A stretch of 64,000 nt of DNA from positions 806,001-870,000 of the forward strand of contig NZ_JAAIYO010000002.1 of NCBI RefSeq assembly GCF_014930455.1. Reading direction: 5' to 3'. Of the stretch, positions 1 to 8,931 are shown piece after piece (position 1 is the first letter of the stretch; the number at the start of each line of letters is the position of its first letter). The notes beneath the pieces were generated by a model. The model did not search any database, had not been told where the DNA came from, and worked only from the letters and a program-made list of their open reading frames with translations. Both the position numbers and the translations under genes were made by a program. Source of the stretch: Corallococcus soli. Its GTDB lineage: Bacteria > Myxococcota > Myxococcia > Myxococcales > Myxococcaceae.

Positions 1-1126
1 CCTCCACGCGGCGCATGAAGAGGTCCGGCACCCAGTTGGCCAGGTTCAGGTTGTGCGCGCGGCGCGCCTCGTCACCGGTGTTGTCGCGCAGCTCGAGGAA
101 GTCCTCGATGTCCGCGTGCCACGTCTCCAGGTACACGCAGCACGCGCCCTTGCGCTTGCCGCCCTGGTTCACCGCCGCCACGGACGCGTCCAGCGTCTTG
201 AGCCAGGGGACGATGCCGTTGGAGTGGCCGTTGGTGGACTTGATCAGCGAGCCCCGCGCGCGCACGCGGCTGTACGCCACGCCGATGCCGCCGGAGAACT
301 TGGACAGCATCGCGATGTCCGAATACTTCTTGTAGATGGCGTCCAGCTCGTCCGTGGGCGAGTCCAGCAGGAAGCAGCTGGAGAGCTGCTCGTGGCGCGT
401 GCCGGAGTTGAACAGGGTGGGGGAGGAGGGCAGGTACTCCAGCGAGCTGAACAGGCGGTAGAGCTCAATGGCCTCGCGCGCGTTGTCGCCGGAGATGGCG
501 CACGCCACGCGCAGGAAGAAGTCCTGCGGCGTTTCAATAACCTCGCGCGTCTGCGGGTTCTTCAAGAGGTAGCGGTCGTAGACGGTGCGCAGGCCGAAGT
601 ACTCGAACAGGTCGTTGCGGACCGGGTCGATGGCGGCGTTGAGCTTGCGCGCGTTGGCCTGGACGAAGGTCAGCAGGCGGTCCGCGATGAGGCCGTGCTT
701 GTGGCCGGCGGCGACGGACTGGCTGAAGGACTGGATGTCCTGGTTGCTGACCTCCTTCTGGATGAAGGTGGACAGCAGGCGCGCGGAGAGTCGGGCGTAC
801 TCGGGCTCCTCCACGATGAGGGCCGCGGCGGTCTGGATGGACAGGCTGTCCAGCTCACGCGTGGTGGCGCCGTCGTACAGGCCGCTGATGGTCTTGGTGG
901 CCACGCGCATCACGTCCACGCGCGACAGGCCCACGCAGGACTTGCCCACCGCGCGGACGATCTTGTTGAGGTCCACCGGCTCCGCCGTGCCGTTGCGCTT
1001 CGTCACCCGCATCGTGGTGGCGAAGTCGCCGCCGGACGACGGGGCCGCGGCGGCGGTGGCCGTGGGGGCGGAGTCGGGGGGCGGCGAGGCGACGACGGTC
1101 GGCTTCAGGGGCGTCTGGACGGTCAA
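1..1126 (-). CDS. nrdA: Ribonucleoside-diphosphate reductase, large (alpha) subunit, N-terminal part; cut by window edge
   Basis: Reduces ribonucleotides to deoxyribonucleotides in the cytoplasm. About 375 residues are visible on the minus strand; the 3' end lies beyond base 1. The first third matches an ATP-cone regulatory domain (KRNGTAEPVDLNKIV near residues 40-55). The barrel then begins, with SGTRHEQLSSCFLLDSP carrying the first redox cysteine of the family, followed by SKFSGGIGVAYSRVRARGS and NQGGKRKGACCVYLETWH, typical of bacterial class I alpha subunits. I chose a TTG start at 1126 because GGAG lies about ten bases upstream. The first ATG (1012) would remove the Ala/Pro-rich leader but keep the ATP cone, so it remains possible. 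A class II (B12) enzyme is less likely from these motifs, but the C-terminal half is not visible. No nrdB is in the window. Confidence 0.9.
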   Translation of the reverse strand, partial: MTVQTPLKPTVVASPPPDSAPTATAAAAPSSGGDFATTMRVTKRNGTAEPVDLNKIVRAVGKSCVGLSRVDVMRVATKTISGLYDGATTRELDSLSIQTAAALIVEEPEYARLSARLLSTFIQKEVSNQDIQSFSQSVAAGHKHGLIADRLLTFVQANARKLNAAIDPVRNDLFEYFGLRTVYDRYLLKNPQTREVIETPQDFFLRVACAISGDNAREAIELYRLFSSLEYLPSSPTLFNSGTRHEQLSSCFLLDSPTDELDAIYKKYSDIAMLSKFSGGIGVAYSRVRARGSLIKSTNGHSNGIVPWLKTLDASVAAVNQGGKRKGACCVYLETWHADIEDFLELRDNTGDEARRAHNLNLANWVPDLFMRRVE

Positions 1127-1578
1127 GGGCGTCTCACTCCGGACAAGGCAAAAGCGCAGCCATCAGGACGCGAACCGCCGTCCTGCTCGGGGCGAACAAA
1201 CCCCGATGAAATGACTCAAGAAGATGTGGGGATGGGTGCTGTCCTGCGATCAGAACCCGGGGATCTGGGGACAACAGACCGACATGTAGCTATTTGTCGG
1301 CCAGAAGCAGGTGTCGCGCAAGAAAACCACACTGCCTCCGGGTCTTGGGTGCGGTCGCCCGGAACCGGGGGCAGCCGCGCAGCCGCACACAAGCTATGGG
1401 GGGGGACCCAGTGTGTCAACGCTAGATCCAGTGGGAGCCTGCCCGGCCGGTGGGATCGATGCTTGCAATCTATGATCACTCAACAGGGCCCTTTCCGACG
1501 TTCGGCGGCGGACATTTTCGCGTCACGTCGGAGGGGGCCAGCCGCGCGTTCTGGAGGGGGTCTCCCAACCCCTGGAGA
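1127..1578 (-). other. Long nrdA leader and intergenic region
   Basis: There is no convincing gene in these roughly 450 bases. Reading towards nrdA there is a good sigma-70-like promoter (1391-1419), then about 255 bases of presumed untranslated leader. The leader holds an inverted repeat CCGACA-N10-TGTCGG at 1279-1300. I looked for a cobalamin riboswitch (B12 box) and a clear NrdR box and recognise neither. The stretch 1420-1578 holds nothing I can name. Confidence 0.5.
1391..1419 (-). promoter_or_regulatory. Probable sigma-70 promoter of nrdA
   Basis: On the minus strand TTGACA (1414-1419) is followed after 17 bases by TAGCTT (1391-1396). This is a perfect -35 with a moderate -10. It predicts transcription from about 1384 and a leader of about 255 nt before the TTG start. 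Confidence 0.5.
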
Positions 1579-2367
1579 TCACGGCGTGGAGCCGGCGTCG
1601 GGGGTTGGGGAGGCCGGAAACGGCTGCAACGAGGTGTCCCCGGAGGCGGGCGCGGCGGGGCGCGGCGCGGGGGCCGGTGCTACAGGGCTGTTGTCCTGAC
1701 CGCTCTGGGTGTGGACGGCGCGGCGCAGGGCCTCCTCCAGGTCGCGGGCAGGGGGGCCCACGGTGGACAGCATCTGGTTGGCGCTGCGGGCGTGGCGGTT
1801 CTCCGTCTCGGAGGCGAGCTTGAGCTGGGCGAGGCCTTCGGAGACGAGCCGACGGGCGTCCTCCAGCTTCTGGCGGGCCTGGTAGAAGGCGACGTCGGTG
1901 AGCATGGACTGGAGGCTGCGGCGCTGCTCCTCGGTGATGCCGGCGAGCTTCTCCGCGCGGCGCAGGTAGTAGAGGCCGCGCTCCACCTTGGGGGGCTCGC
2001 CGGACGCGATGCGGGGGCGGGCCAGCGTCTCCATGAGGGGGAACAGGGCCCGGTCCAGGTCGTCCCGGTCGGTGAACTTCTGCTGCGTCAGCAGGGTGAC
2101 GTCCTGGCCCTCCAGGGGGAGGGGGGCGTAGGCGTCCGCGAGGCGCGGGTCGCCGGGGCGGTAGGCGGTGGCGCCGGTGGGCATGGCGCGGCCCTTCATG
2201 ACCACCAGCTCGCCGTTCTCCTGGACGAGGGTGAAGGTGCGGGAGTTGAGCTGGCCCAGCAGGAAGACGACGCCGCCGCCCAGGCCCAGGATGACCAGGA
2301 AGACGAGCAGGCGGGTGAAGGTGCGGCGTGCCCGGTAACCGAAACCCTGGGGTGAATTCGTGGTCAT
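1579..2367 (-). CDS. Single-pass membrane protein, function unknown
   Basis: 262 residues. The ATG at 2367 is preceded by GGAGGG at a normal distance. A short basic N-terminus (FGYRARRTFTR) leads into one hydrophobic segment at about residues 18-38, LLVFLVILGLGGGVVFLLG, giving an N-in, C-out anchor. The remainder is soluble: a region with MPTGATAYRPGDPRL, a helical charged stretch (about 120-215) that could form a short coiled coil, and a Pro/Ala/Ser-rich tail (PVAPAPAPRPAAPASG). I do not recognise a domain. It lies codirectionally upstream of nrdA, but with about 450 bases and a separate promoter between them, so a shared operon is unlikely. It is divergent from the giant coiled-coil gene. 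Confidence 0.75.
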   Translation of the reverse strand: MTTNSPQGFGYRARRTFTRLLVFLVILGLGGGVVFLLGQLNSRTFTLVQENGELVVMKGRAMPTGATAYRPGDPRLADAYAPLPLEGQDVTLLTQQKFTDRDDLDRALFPLMETLARPRIASGEPPKVERGLYYLRRAEKLAGITEEQRRSLQSMLTDVAFYQARQKLEDARRLVSEGLAQLKLASETENRHARSANQMLSTVGPPARDLEEALRRAVHTQSGQDNSPVAPAPAPRPAAPASGDTSLQPFPASPTPDAGSTP

Positions 2368-2423
2368 GTCGCCTGCCCTCCGGTCGGACGGGCGCTTCGC
2401 CCGTGCTTGTAAGCGCCCTGAAA

Positions 2424-2453
2424 TTGGGACGTCTCTTCCCCAGACGCTACAAT
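2424..2453 (+). promoter_or_regulatory. Probable promoter of the giant coiled-coil gene
   Basis: TTGGGA (2424-2429) and TACAAT (2448-2453) are separated by 18 bases, giving a predicted transcription start near 2460, about 37 bases before the ATG at 2497. It lies in the divergent gap between two genes. Confidence 0.45.
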
Positions 2454-2496
2454 TCCCGCCCCCCGGGAACATCATTTGCAATCTACCTTTCGTCGG

Positions 2497-5400
2497 ATGG
2501 GGCCCAGCGAGCTGCTGCCCCGCTACATCTTCGCGGAGAGCCTGTTCGCGCGCCGTCGCGTGCTGGAGGTCGACGCCGTGGCCTCCACCGGGGGCGAAAG
2601 CGCGCGTTTCCTGGTGGAGCGGGGGGCGCGCACGGTGGTCGCGTGCGACGCGGACGTGGCGGCGGTGGAGGCGGCGCAGAAGGCCCATGCGCACCCGCAG
2701 CTGAGATTCCGCGCGAACATCTACGACGACCTGGAGCCGGCGAGCTTCGACCTGGTGCTGGTGACGGACCTGGCGCCCTATGTGCGCGCGCCGGAGCTGC
2801 TGGCGGAGCTGGCGCGGCTGGTGGCGCGGCAGGGGTTCCTGGTGGGGGGCCTGCGCAACATCGCGGGCCTGGCGCTGCCGCAGTTGATGGAGCCGGAGGA
2901 GGACGTGCCGCCCATGTACGGGCAGCTCCTGGACGCGCTCAAGGCGCACTTCCCCCACGTGGAGGTGGCCACGCAGTCGCCGGTGCTGGGCTACCAGCTC
3001 GCGTTCGAGCGCGGGGACGGGTTGCAGGTGGACGGCTCGCTCGTGCGGCACAGCGAGGCGGCTTACTTCGTGGTGATGGCGGGCCTGGAGCCGGCGCGGG
3101 TGGTGGATCCGACGTGGGTGCAGCTGCCGCCGGAGCCGCTGGCCTTCACGCGCGGCAAGCTGGATGAGATCGCCGTCCGGGCGAAGACGTGGGAGGAGCG
3201 GGCAGGGCGGCTGAAGGACGCGGTGTCCAAGCTGCGCGCGGAGGTGGGCGACCGGGAGGCGGAGGTCATCGCGCTCAAGCCGGCGCTGGAGGGCGCGCGT
3301 CAGGACATGGCGCGGCTCACCGCGCAGTTGGAGACCGCCCGGGGCACGGTGGAGTCCGCGCGCGAGCGGGACGACCTGAGCAGCCGGCTGCGGCGGCGCG
3401 AGCTGGAGTTGCAGGTCGCGACGGAGCGCATCGCGGACGCGGACCGGCGGCTGGCGGCGCAGCGGCTGGAGGTGGAGTCAGCGCAGCGCGCGCAGGCGGA
3501 CGCGGGCGTGCAGGCGCTGGCCGCGCAGGAGACGCTGCGGCTGGAGCGGGCGCGGCGCGAGGAGACGGCGGCCTCGCTGGATGAGGCGCGCGAGCGGCTG
3601 ACGCAGGCGTACACGGAGCTGCGCACGCTCCAGGAGGAGCTGGGGACGCTGCGCATCGACCGGGAGCGGGACCGGCTGGCGGCGGAGCGCGCGCAGGACG
3701 GGGCCGAGGACCGGCGGCGGCAGGCGGAGGCGGCTCGCGAGCGGGAGCTGCGCATCGCGGAGCAGTACTCCGCGGCGCTGGCCGCGGTGGAGCACCTGAA
3801 GTCCGACCTGGCGCGCGCGCAGGACCAGGCGCGGGCGGCGGGCGACTCGGTGCCGGTGCGGGAAGCGGAGCTGGCGCGGGCGCGGCGTGAACTCGCGGAT
3901 GCCCAGCAGCGGATGCACTCCGCGGACGGGGCGCGCAAGGATGCGGAGGCCCGGCTCACGGAGCGTGAGGCCGCGCTGCGTGGGCTGGAGACGGAGCTGA
4001 CGTCCGCGCGCGAGTCGGAGGCCCGGCTGCGGCGCGACCTGGAAGGACAGGCCCAGGGAGAGGCGGCGGCAAGGGCGCTGGCGGCCCGTCTGGAGGAGTC
4101 GCTCCACGCCGCGGGGCAGCGGCTGGCGACACTGGAGGCTGAGCAGCAGCGCGTCGAGTCCGCGCAGCACGCGGCGGGACAGCGGCTGGCGGCGGCGGAG
4201 ACGGAGCGCGTCCGGGTGGAGGCCGCGCTCGTGCAGGCCATCGACGCCGAGCGGGCCCAGGCGCAGGCACGGCTGGAGGAGGCGCTGGCGGAGGCCCGCG
4301 CCGAGGCCAATGAGCGCGTGACGAACGCGCTGGCCGCCGCGCACTCGGACGCGGATGGACGGCAGGAACGCGCGCTGGCGGAGGCCCGCGAGCAGGAGGA
4401 GGCGCGGCTCACGCGGGCGGTGGCGGAGGCGCGGGAGGCGGCGGAGGCCGAGCTGACGGAGGCCCTCGCGCGGGCCCGGGCGGAGGAAGCGGCGGCCGTC
4501 GAGCGTGCGCTGGCGGAGGCGGAGGCCGAGCGGAAGCGCGTGCTCGCCGAGGCCCAGGCCGACGCGGAGGCGAAGCTTGCCCGGGCGCTGGCGGAAGCGG
4601 AGGCCCAGCGGACGCGGGCCCTGACGGAGACGGAGGCCGAGCGGGATGCGGCGCTCGCGGATGCGGAGGCGCAGCGGAAGCAGGCGCTGAGCGAGGCTCG
4701 CGCGGAAGTGGAGGCGGAGGCGGCTCGCGCGCTGGCCGACGCGGAGATCCTGGAAGGGCTGCGGATTGAAGAGGTCGAGGCCCGCGCGGCCCGCGCCCTC
4801 GCGGAGGCCCGTGCCGAGGCGGAGGTCCAGCAGGCCCTGGCGCTTGAAGAAGCGGAAGCGCGCGCGGCCCGTGCGCTCGCGGAGGCGGAGGCGCAGCACA
4901 CCCGTGCACTTGAAGCCCGCGTGGCCCAGGTGCTCGCGGAGGCGGAGGCCCAGCAGGCTCGCGCACTTGAAGCCCGAGTAGCCCAGGTGCTCGCCGATGC
5001 GGAGGCCGAGCGCGCTCGCGCGATCTCGGACGCCGAAGCCCATGCGGCCCGCGCTCTTTCGGAAGCTCGCGCGGAGGCGGACGCCCAGCAGGTCCGAGCG
5101 CTCGCGGAGGCGGAGGCGCGTGCGGCCCAGGCCCTGGTCGAGGCTCGCGCGGAGGCCGATGCGCGGGTGGCCCAGGTGCTCGCGGCGGCCCGTGCCGAGT
5201 CGAGCGGACAGACGGAACAGGTGCTTTCGGACATGCGTGCGGAGGCGGAGGCGCGTCTCGCGCAGACGCTCGCCGAAGCGGAGGCCCGTGCCTCCCAGGC
5301 GCTCCAGGCCGCGCACTCCGAGACCGAGACCCTGCAACTGGCCCTCTCCGAGGCCCGGGATGCCCTGGCGCGCGAGGTGTGGGAACACGGTGCCCGGCTC

Positions 5401-8400
5401 GCGGAGTCGAATCAGGCCCATGAAGACGCCGTGGGTCGCAACGCGGAGCTGGAGGCCACCCTCCGCGCCGTGCGCCAGGAGCTGACCGACGCGGAGGCCC
5501 TGACGAAGCTCGTCCAGGAGGACCTCTCGCGCGAGCAGCAGGCCCGGGCCTCGGCGCAGACCGCGCTCGACGCCTCGCAGGCGAAGCTGGACGCGGTCGA
5601 ACAGACGCTCAAGGAGGAGCGCGCCCAGTGGCTGGAGGTGGAGGCGGCGCTGGGCTCCACGCAGGAAGAGCTGCGCTTGGCGCGACAGGCCCTGGCCCAG
5701 GTCCAGGCGTCGCTCACCACCGAACAGGAGCGGGGTGCTCGCTGGGAAGCGGCGCTCGCGGACACCCAGGCCCAGTTGCTCACGGAGCGCGAGCAGCAGG
5801 CCCGCGCCCAGGTGGCCCTCGCGAGCGTGCAGGAGTCACTGGATGCCGAGCGCGCCCTCCGCACGCGCCTGGAAGGATCGGAGTCCTCGTGGACCGAGGC
5901 GCAGAGCGCGCTGGAGGCGGACCGGCTCCGGCTCGATGCCGCGTTGGGCGTCGCCCGCACGGTCCTGGAGGAGGAGCGCTCGCAACGCGTTCGCCTGGAG
6001 GAGTCGCTCGCCCGGTTCAAGGAAGAGTCCGCGACGGCGCATGAGGAAGAGAAGTCCCTGCGGACGAAGGCCGGAGACGCCCTCGCGGCGGTGCAGGCCG
6101 CGCTCGACGAGGAGCGCGCCGTGCGAGTCCGTGTCGAGGCGTCGCTGGCCTCGACGCGCGAAGCCCAGGGCAACCTCGAAGCGGACCTGACGACGACCCG
6201 CGCCGCGCGACTGTCCACCGAGGCCGCGTTCGAGCACACGCGGCAGACCCTGGCGGAGGTCCAGACCGCCTTCACCGAGTCGCAGCGCACGAACGAGGCC
6301 GCGCTGCTGGAGCTGCGTCAGGCGCACGCTGCCGCACTGTCGACCGCCGAGGAGGAATCCCAGGCGCGCGCGCAGGCCCTGGCGGAGGCCCGCGCAGCGC
6401 TGTCCGAAGCGAAGCAGGCGCAGTCGTCGCAGGAAATGGCCCTGCGGGAGCTGCGCGCCGAACTCACCGAGGCGCGGCGCTCTGAAGTGGAGGCGCTGTC
6501 CTCACTGGACGAGGCTCGCACCCAGGAGGCCCGCGAACGCGAGGCGCGCGCGAAGGACGAAGCCGCGCTCGTGGAGGCTCGCGATGGCCTGCGACAGGAG
6601 CGCGAGGCCCTGGCCGCGCTCCAGGCCGAACTGGAAGCACTGCGCGCGGAGTCCACGGCGCAGCGTGAGCGCTTGTCCGAAGCGGAGCGGACGCTCACGG
6701 AGGAGCGCGCCGCGGCCCAGGCTCGCGAAGAAGCCCTGCGCACGGGCCTGGAGTCCGAGCGAAGCCAGCTCGCGGAAGCCGAAGCCCGTGCGGCTTCCGA
6801 GTCCGCGCGTCGCGCCGAGCTGGAGGCTTCCCTGTCGGACACCGAGTCCCGGTACGCCGCCGAAGCCGCGCGCCTGCCCGCGCTTCAGCAGGCCCTCGCG
6901 GAGGCGGAGGCCCGGCTTGGCTCCGAGGCGGCTCGGGTCGCTTTGTCGGAGCAGGCCCTCGCGGAGGCGGAGGCCCGGCACGTCGCTGAGACCGAGCGGG
7001 TCGCTTCATTGGAGCAGTCGCTGAAGGAGGCCGAAGCGCGCCTGGGCTCCGAGGCCACGCGACTCTCCACGCTGGAGCAGTCGCTGGCGGCGGCGGAGAA
7101 GCGTTCCGCCTCGGAGACCGCGCGTCGCGCCGAACTGGAGGCCTCGCTGACGGAGGTGGAGTTCCGCCTCGCCGCGGAGACCGCCAACCTGGGCGCGTTG
7201 GAGGACTCGCTCGCGCAGGCGGAGGCCGCGCGCCGGAGCGCGGAGGCCCGCTTCGAGGAAGGTGCCCAGTCCCAGGAGGCCGCGCGCGAAGCCGAGGCCC
7301 GGGCGACGCGCCTCCTGGAGTCCCTGGCCACGCGCGAGCAGGAGCTGCGCGAGGCCGGCGCCCTGCGCGTGTCCATGGAAGCGCAGCTGGAGGGCGCGCT
7401 CTCCCGGGCCGAGCGTCAGCAGCAGGACCTGGACGAGGCGCGCGAGCAGCTCGGGTTGAAGGAGCAGGAGCTGACGAGCCTGCGCACGGACACCGCCCAA
7501 CTGGGCGCCGCGCACCAGGAGCTGATGCGCCTGGGCTCCGAGCTGCAACGCGCCCACGCCGCGCTGCATGAGCGCGGACAGCGCATCGACCGGCTGGAAG
7601 CGGAGTTGATGGATGCGAGCGACCGGCTCGCCGCCACGCGCGAACACGCGGAGCTGCTCGTGGTGCAGTTGGAGACCGCGCGGCGCTTCGCGGGCAAGGC
7701 CACGAACCTGGAGTCCTCGCTCGAAGCGGAGCGGACCGCGCTCGAAGCCCTGCGCTCCGAATTGGAGACCGCGCGCGCTGACGTGGCCCGGCTCACGGAG
7801 GCCACTCGGAGCGAGACCGAGCGCGCGGCCACCCTGGAGCAGCAGCTCGCGCGGACCGCCGAGGAGCGCGAGGCCCAGCTCGCCGAAGTCGCGGCACAGG
7901 CCCGTGCGGCCCAGGACGCGCTGTCGCTCGCGAGCACCGAGAAGGCCCAGGTGGAGGCCCGTCTGGCCGCCCTCGAATCGCGCGCTCAAGACGAACAGGC
8001 CTCCTTCGAGGCCCGGCTCGCGGAGTTCACCGCCCGCGCGGAGCAGGAGAAGGCCGAACTGGAAGCCCGGATCGCGGACGCGGGCTCCGACAAGGCGGAG
8101 CTGGAGGTGCGCCTCTCCGAGCTCACCTCGCAAGCCGGCACCGACAAGGCGGAGCTGGAGGCGCGGCTCGCCGAGGCGCTCGCGAGCGCGGGCACGGACA
8201 AGGCGGAGCTGGAGGTGCGCCTCTCTGAACTCACCGCTCGGGCAGAGGCGGAGAAGGCCGCCATCGAAGCCCGCCTCGCCCAGGCCTCCGAACAGACGCG
8301 CGAGGCCTTGGCCGTCCTGGAAGCCCAGCTCTCCACCGCGCTGGCGGAAGCACGCGCCGAACGGGCCGGGCTGGAGTCCCGCGTGGCCTCCCTCTCCCAG

Positions 8401-8907
8401 GCCGCCGCCGACGCCGAGGCCCAGGCCCGCCGCGCCGACTCCGAGCGCACCGCGATGGCCTCCGAACGCGAGCGCCTCCAGTCCGACCTGACAATCGCGC
8501 GCGCCGCCCGCGTCCGCCTGGAGGGGCGCGCCACCACCCTGGAGACCGCGGCCGTGGACGCCGCGCGCATCCTGGACGCCGAGCGGGCCGAACTCACCGC
8601 GCGGATCCGCGAGCAGCAGGCCCGGCTGGAGGCCCTGGAGACCGAGCGCGAGACGCTGGTCCAGGCGCTGGAGGAGGCGAAGGCGTCCTCGTCCGGCCAG
8701 CCCCCCGAGGCCGTCCTGGAGATGGCCGCGGAGATGGAGGTCCTCCAGGCCCACGTCGAGACCATGCAGGATCAGCTGGCCGCCCGGGAGGCGGAGCTGG
8801 CCGAGCTGCGACGCGCCAGCGGGCCCACCCCCTCCGGCGCCTCGCGCCGGTCCATGCCCGCCCTGGACGTTCCGACCCCGCCCAAGAAGGTCGGCGAGCG
8901 CGAATAA
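2497..8907 (+). CDS. Giant coiled-coil protein with SAM-methyltransferase-like N-terminal domain
   Basis: 2,136 residues from ATG 2497; an in-frame TTG at 2476 would add seven residues, and neither start has a clear ribosome-binding site. Residues 1-200 look like a class I methyltransferase (Rossmann) domain: RVLEVDAVASTGGESARFL in the place of motif I, VVACDAD as motif II, FDLVLVTDL as motif IV. Motif I lacks the usual GxGxG, so the domain may be a non-catalytic sensor or binding module. From about residue 230 to 2,090 the protein is almost pure coiled coil (Ala, Glu, Arg, Gln, Leu), with several internal repeat families of different period. The tail is short and Pro/Ser-rich. A small globular head on a long coil recalls myxobacterial polarity and motility proteins such as FrzS and AglZ, but those carry receiver-type heads. 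Scaffold function is inference. There is no signal peptide or membrane segment, so it is probably cytoplasmic. Confidence 0.85.
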   Translation: MGPSELLPRYIFAESLFARRRVLEVDAVASTGGESARFLVERGARTVVACDADVAAVEAAQKAHAHPQLRFRANIYDDLEPASFDLVLVTDLAPYVRAPELLAELARLVARQGFLVGGLRNIAGLALPQLMEPEEDVPPMYGQLLDALKAHFPHVEVATQSPVLGYQLAFERGDGLQVDGSLVRHSEAAYFVVMAGLEPARVVDPTWVQLPPEPLAFTRGKLDEIAVRAKTWEERAGRLKDAVSKLRAEVGDREAEVIALKPALEGARQDMARLTAQLETARGTVESARERDDLSSRLRRRELELQVATERIADADRRLAAQRLEVESAQRAQADAGVQALAAQETLRLERARREETAASLDEARERLTQAYTELRTLQEELGTLRIDRERDRLAAERAQDGAEDRRRQAEAARERELRIAEQYSAALAAVEHLKSDLARAQDQARAAGDSVPVREAELARARRELADAQQRMHSADGARKDAEARLTEREAALRGLETELTSARESEARLRRDLEGQAQGEAAARALAARLEESLHAAGQRLATLEAEQQRVESAQHAAGQRLAAAETERVRVEAALVQAIDAERAQAQARLEEALAEARAEANERVTNALAAAHSDADGRQERALAEAREQEEARLTRAVAEAREAAEAELTEALARARAEEAAAVERALAEAEAERKRVLAEAQADAEAKLARALAEAEAQRTRALTETEAERDAALADAEAQRKQALSEARAEVEAEAARALADAEILEGLRIEEVEARAARALAEARAEAEVQQALALEEAEARAARALAEAEAQHTRALEARVAQVLAEAEAQQARALEARVAQVLADAEAERARAISDAEAHAARALSEARAEADAQQVRALAEAEARAAQALVEARAEADARVAQVLAAARAESSGQTEQVLSDMRAEAEARLAQTLAEAEARASQALQAAHSETETLQLALSEARDALAREVWEHGARLAESNQAHEDAVGRNAELEATLRAVRQELTDAEALTKLVQEDLSREQQARASAQTALDASQAKLDAVEQTLKEERAQWLEVEAALGSTQEELRLARQALAQVQASLTTEQERGARWEAALADTQAQLLTEREQQARAQVALASVQESLDAERALRTRLEGSESSWTEAQSALEADRLRLDAALGVARTVLEEERSQRVRLEESLARFKEESATAHEEEKSLRTKAGDALAAVQAALDEERAVRVRVEASLASTREAQGNLEADLTTTRAARLSTEAAFEHTRQTLAEVQTAFTESQRTNEAALLELRQAHAAALSTAEEESQARAQALAEARAALSEAKQAQSSQEMALRELRAELTEARRSEVEALSSLDEARTQEAREREARAKDEAALVEARDGLRQEREALAALQAELEALRAESTAQRERLSEAERTLTEERAAAQAREEALRTGLESERSQLAEAEARAASESARRAELEASLSDTESRYAAEAARLPALQQALAEAEARLGSEAARVALSEQALAEAEARHVAETERVASLEQSLKEAEARLGSEATRLSTLEQSLAAAEKRSASETARRAELEASLTEVEFRLAAETANLGALEDSLAQAEAARRSAEARFEEGAQSQEAAREAEARATRLLESLATREQELREAGALRVSMEAQLEGALSRAERQQQDLDEAREQLGLKEQELTSLRTDTAQLGAAHQELMRLGSELQRAHAALHERGQRIDRLEAELMDASDRLAATREHAELLVVQLETARRFAGKATNLESSLEAERTALEALRSELETARADVARLTEATRSETERAATLEQQLARTAEEREAQLAEVAAQARAAQDALSLASTEKAQVEARLAALESRAQDEQASFEARLAEFTARAEQEKAELEARIADAGSDKAELEVRLSELTSQAGTDKAELEARLAEALASAGTDKAELEVRLSELTARAEAEKAAIEARLAQASEQTREALAVLEAQLSTALAEARAERAGLESRVASLSQAAADAEAQARRADSERTAMASERERLQSDLTIARAARVRLEGRATTLETAAVDAARILDAERAELTARIREQQARLEALETERETLVQALEEAKASSSGQPPEAVLEMAAEMEVLQAHVETMQDQLAAREAELAELRRASGPTPSGASRRSMPALDVPTPPKKVGERE
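4507..5230 (+). repeat. 11-residue (33-bp) hendecad repeats inside the coiled coil
   Basis: Successive units such as ALAEAEAQRTR, ALTETEAERDA and ALADAEAQRKQ repeat every 11 residues, then become looser (RALAEARAEA, RVAQVLAEAEA). An 11-residue period favours a nearly straight or right-handed coil rather than the usual left-handed heptad coil. Confidence 0.75.
5688..6010 (+). repeat. 21-residue repeats, first block
   Basis: Units beginning ALAQVQASL, ALADTQAQL, ALASVQESL, SESSWTEAQ and ALGVARTVL follow one another every 21 residues (three heptads each) within the giant coiled-coil protein. Confidence 0.65.
6847..7224 (+). repeat. 21-residue (63-bp) repeats, second block, six units
   Basis: Six tandem units start at 6847, 6910, 6973, 7036, 7099 and 7162. 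Examples are ARLGSEAARVALSEQALAEA and ARHVAETERVASLEQSLKEA. Spacing is exactly 63 bp, which points to duplication of a three-heptad block. Confidence 0.8.
8086..8301 (+). repeat. 18-residue (54-bp) repeats, four units
   Basis: Units start at 8086, 8140, 8194 and 8248 with core DKAELEVRLSELTSQAG. A period of 18 residues (7+11) differs from the blocks upstream. Confidence 0.8.
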
Positions 8908-8931
8908 AGGCGGCCGTCTAGACTTGGCCCC

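Noticed and set aside
1127..1578. Cobalamin riboswitch or NrdR box upstream of nrdA
   Set aside because: No B12-box core or matching GC-rich kissing-loop sequence was found, and no convincing ACA-type NrdR palindrome. Only an unrelated short inverted repeat is present.
53..1699. Long plus-strand open frame of 548 codons
   Set aside because: It is antisense to nrdA and the next minus-strand gene. Composition (Gly, Arg, Ala, Val) is that of a GC-rich shadow frame and no domain is visible.
3300..5421. Two minus-strand open frames of about 645 codons
   Set aside because: Both are opposite the giant coiled coil and consist of Ser/Ala/Arg or Leu/Arg repeats that mirror its codon repeats.
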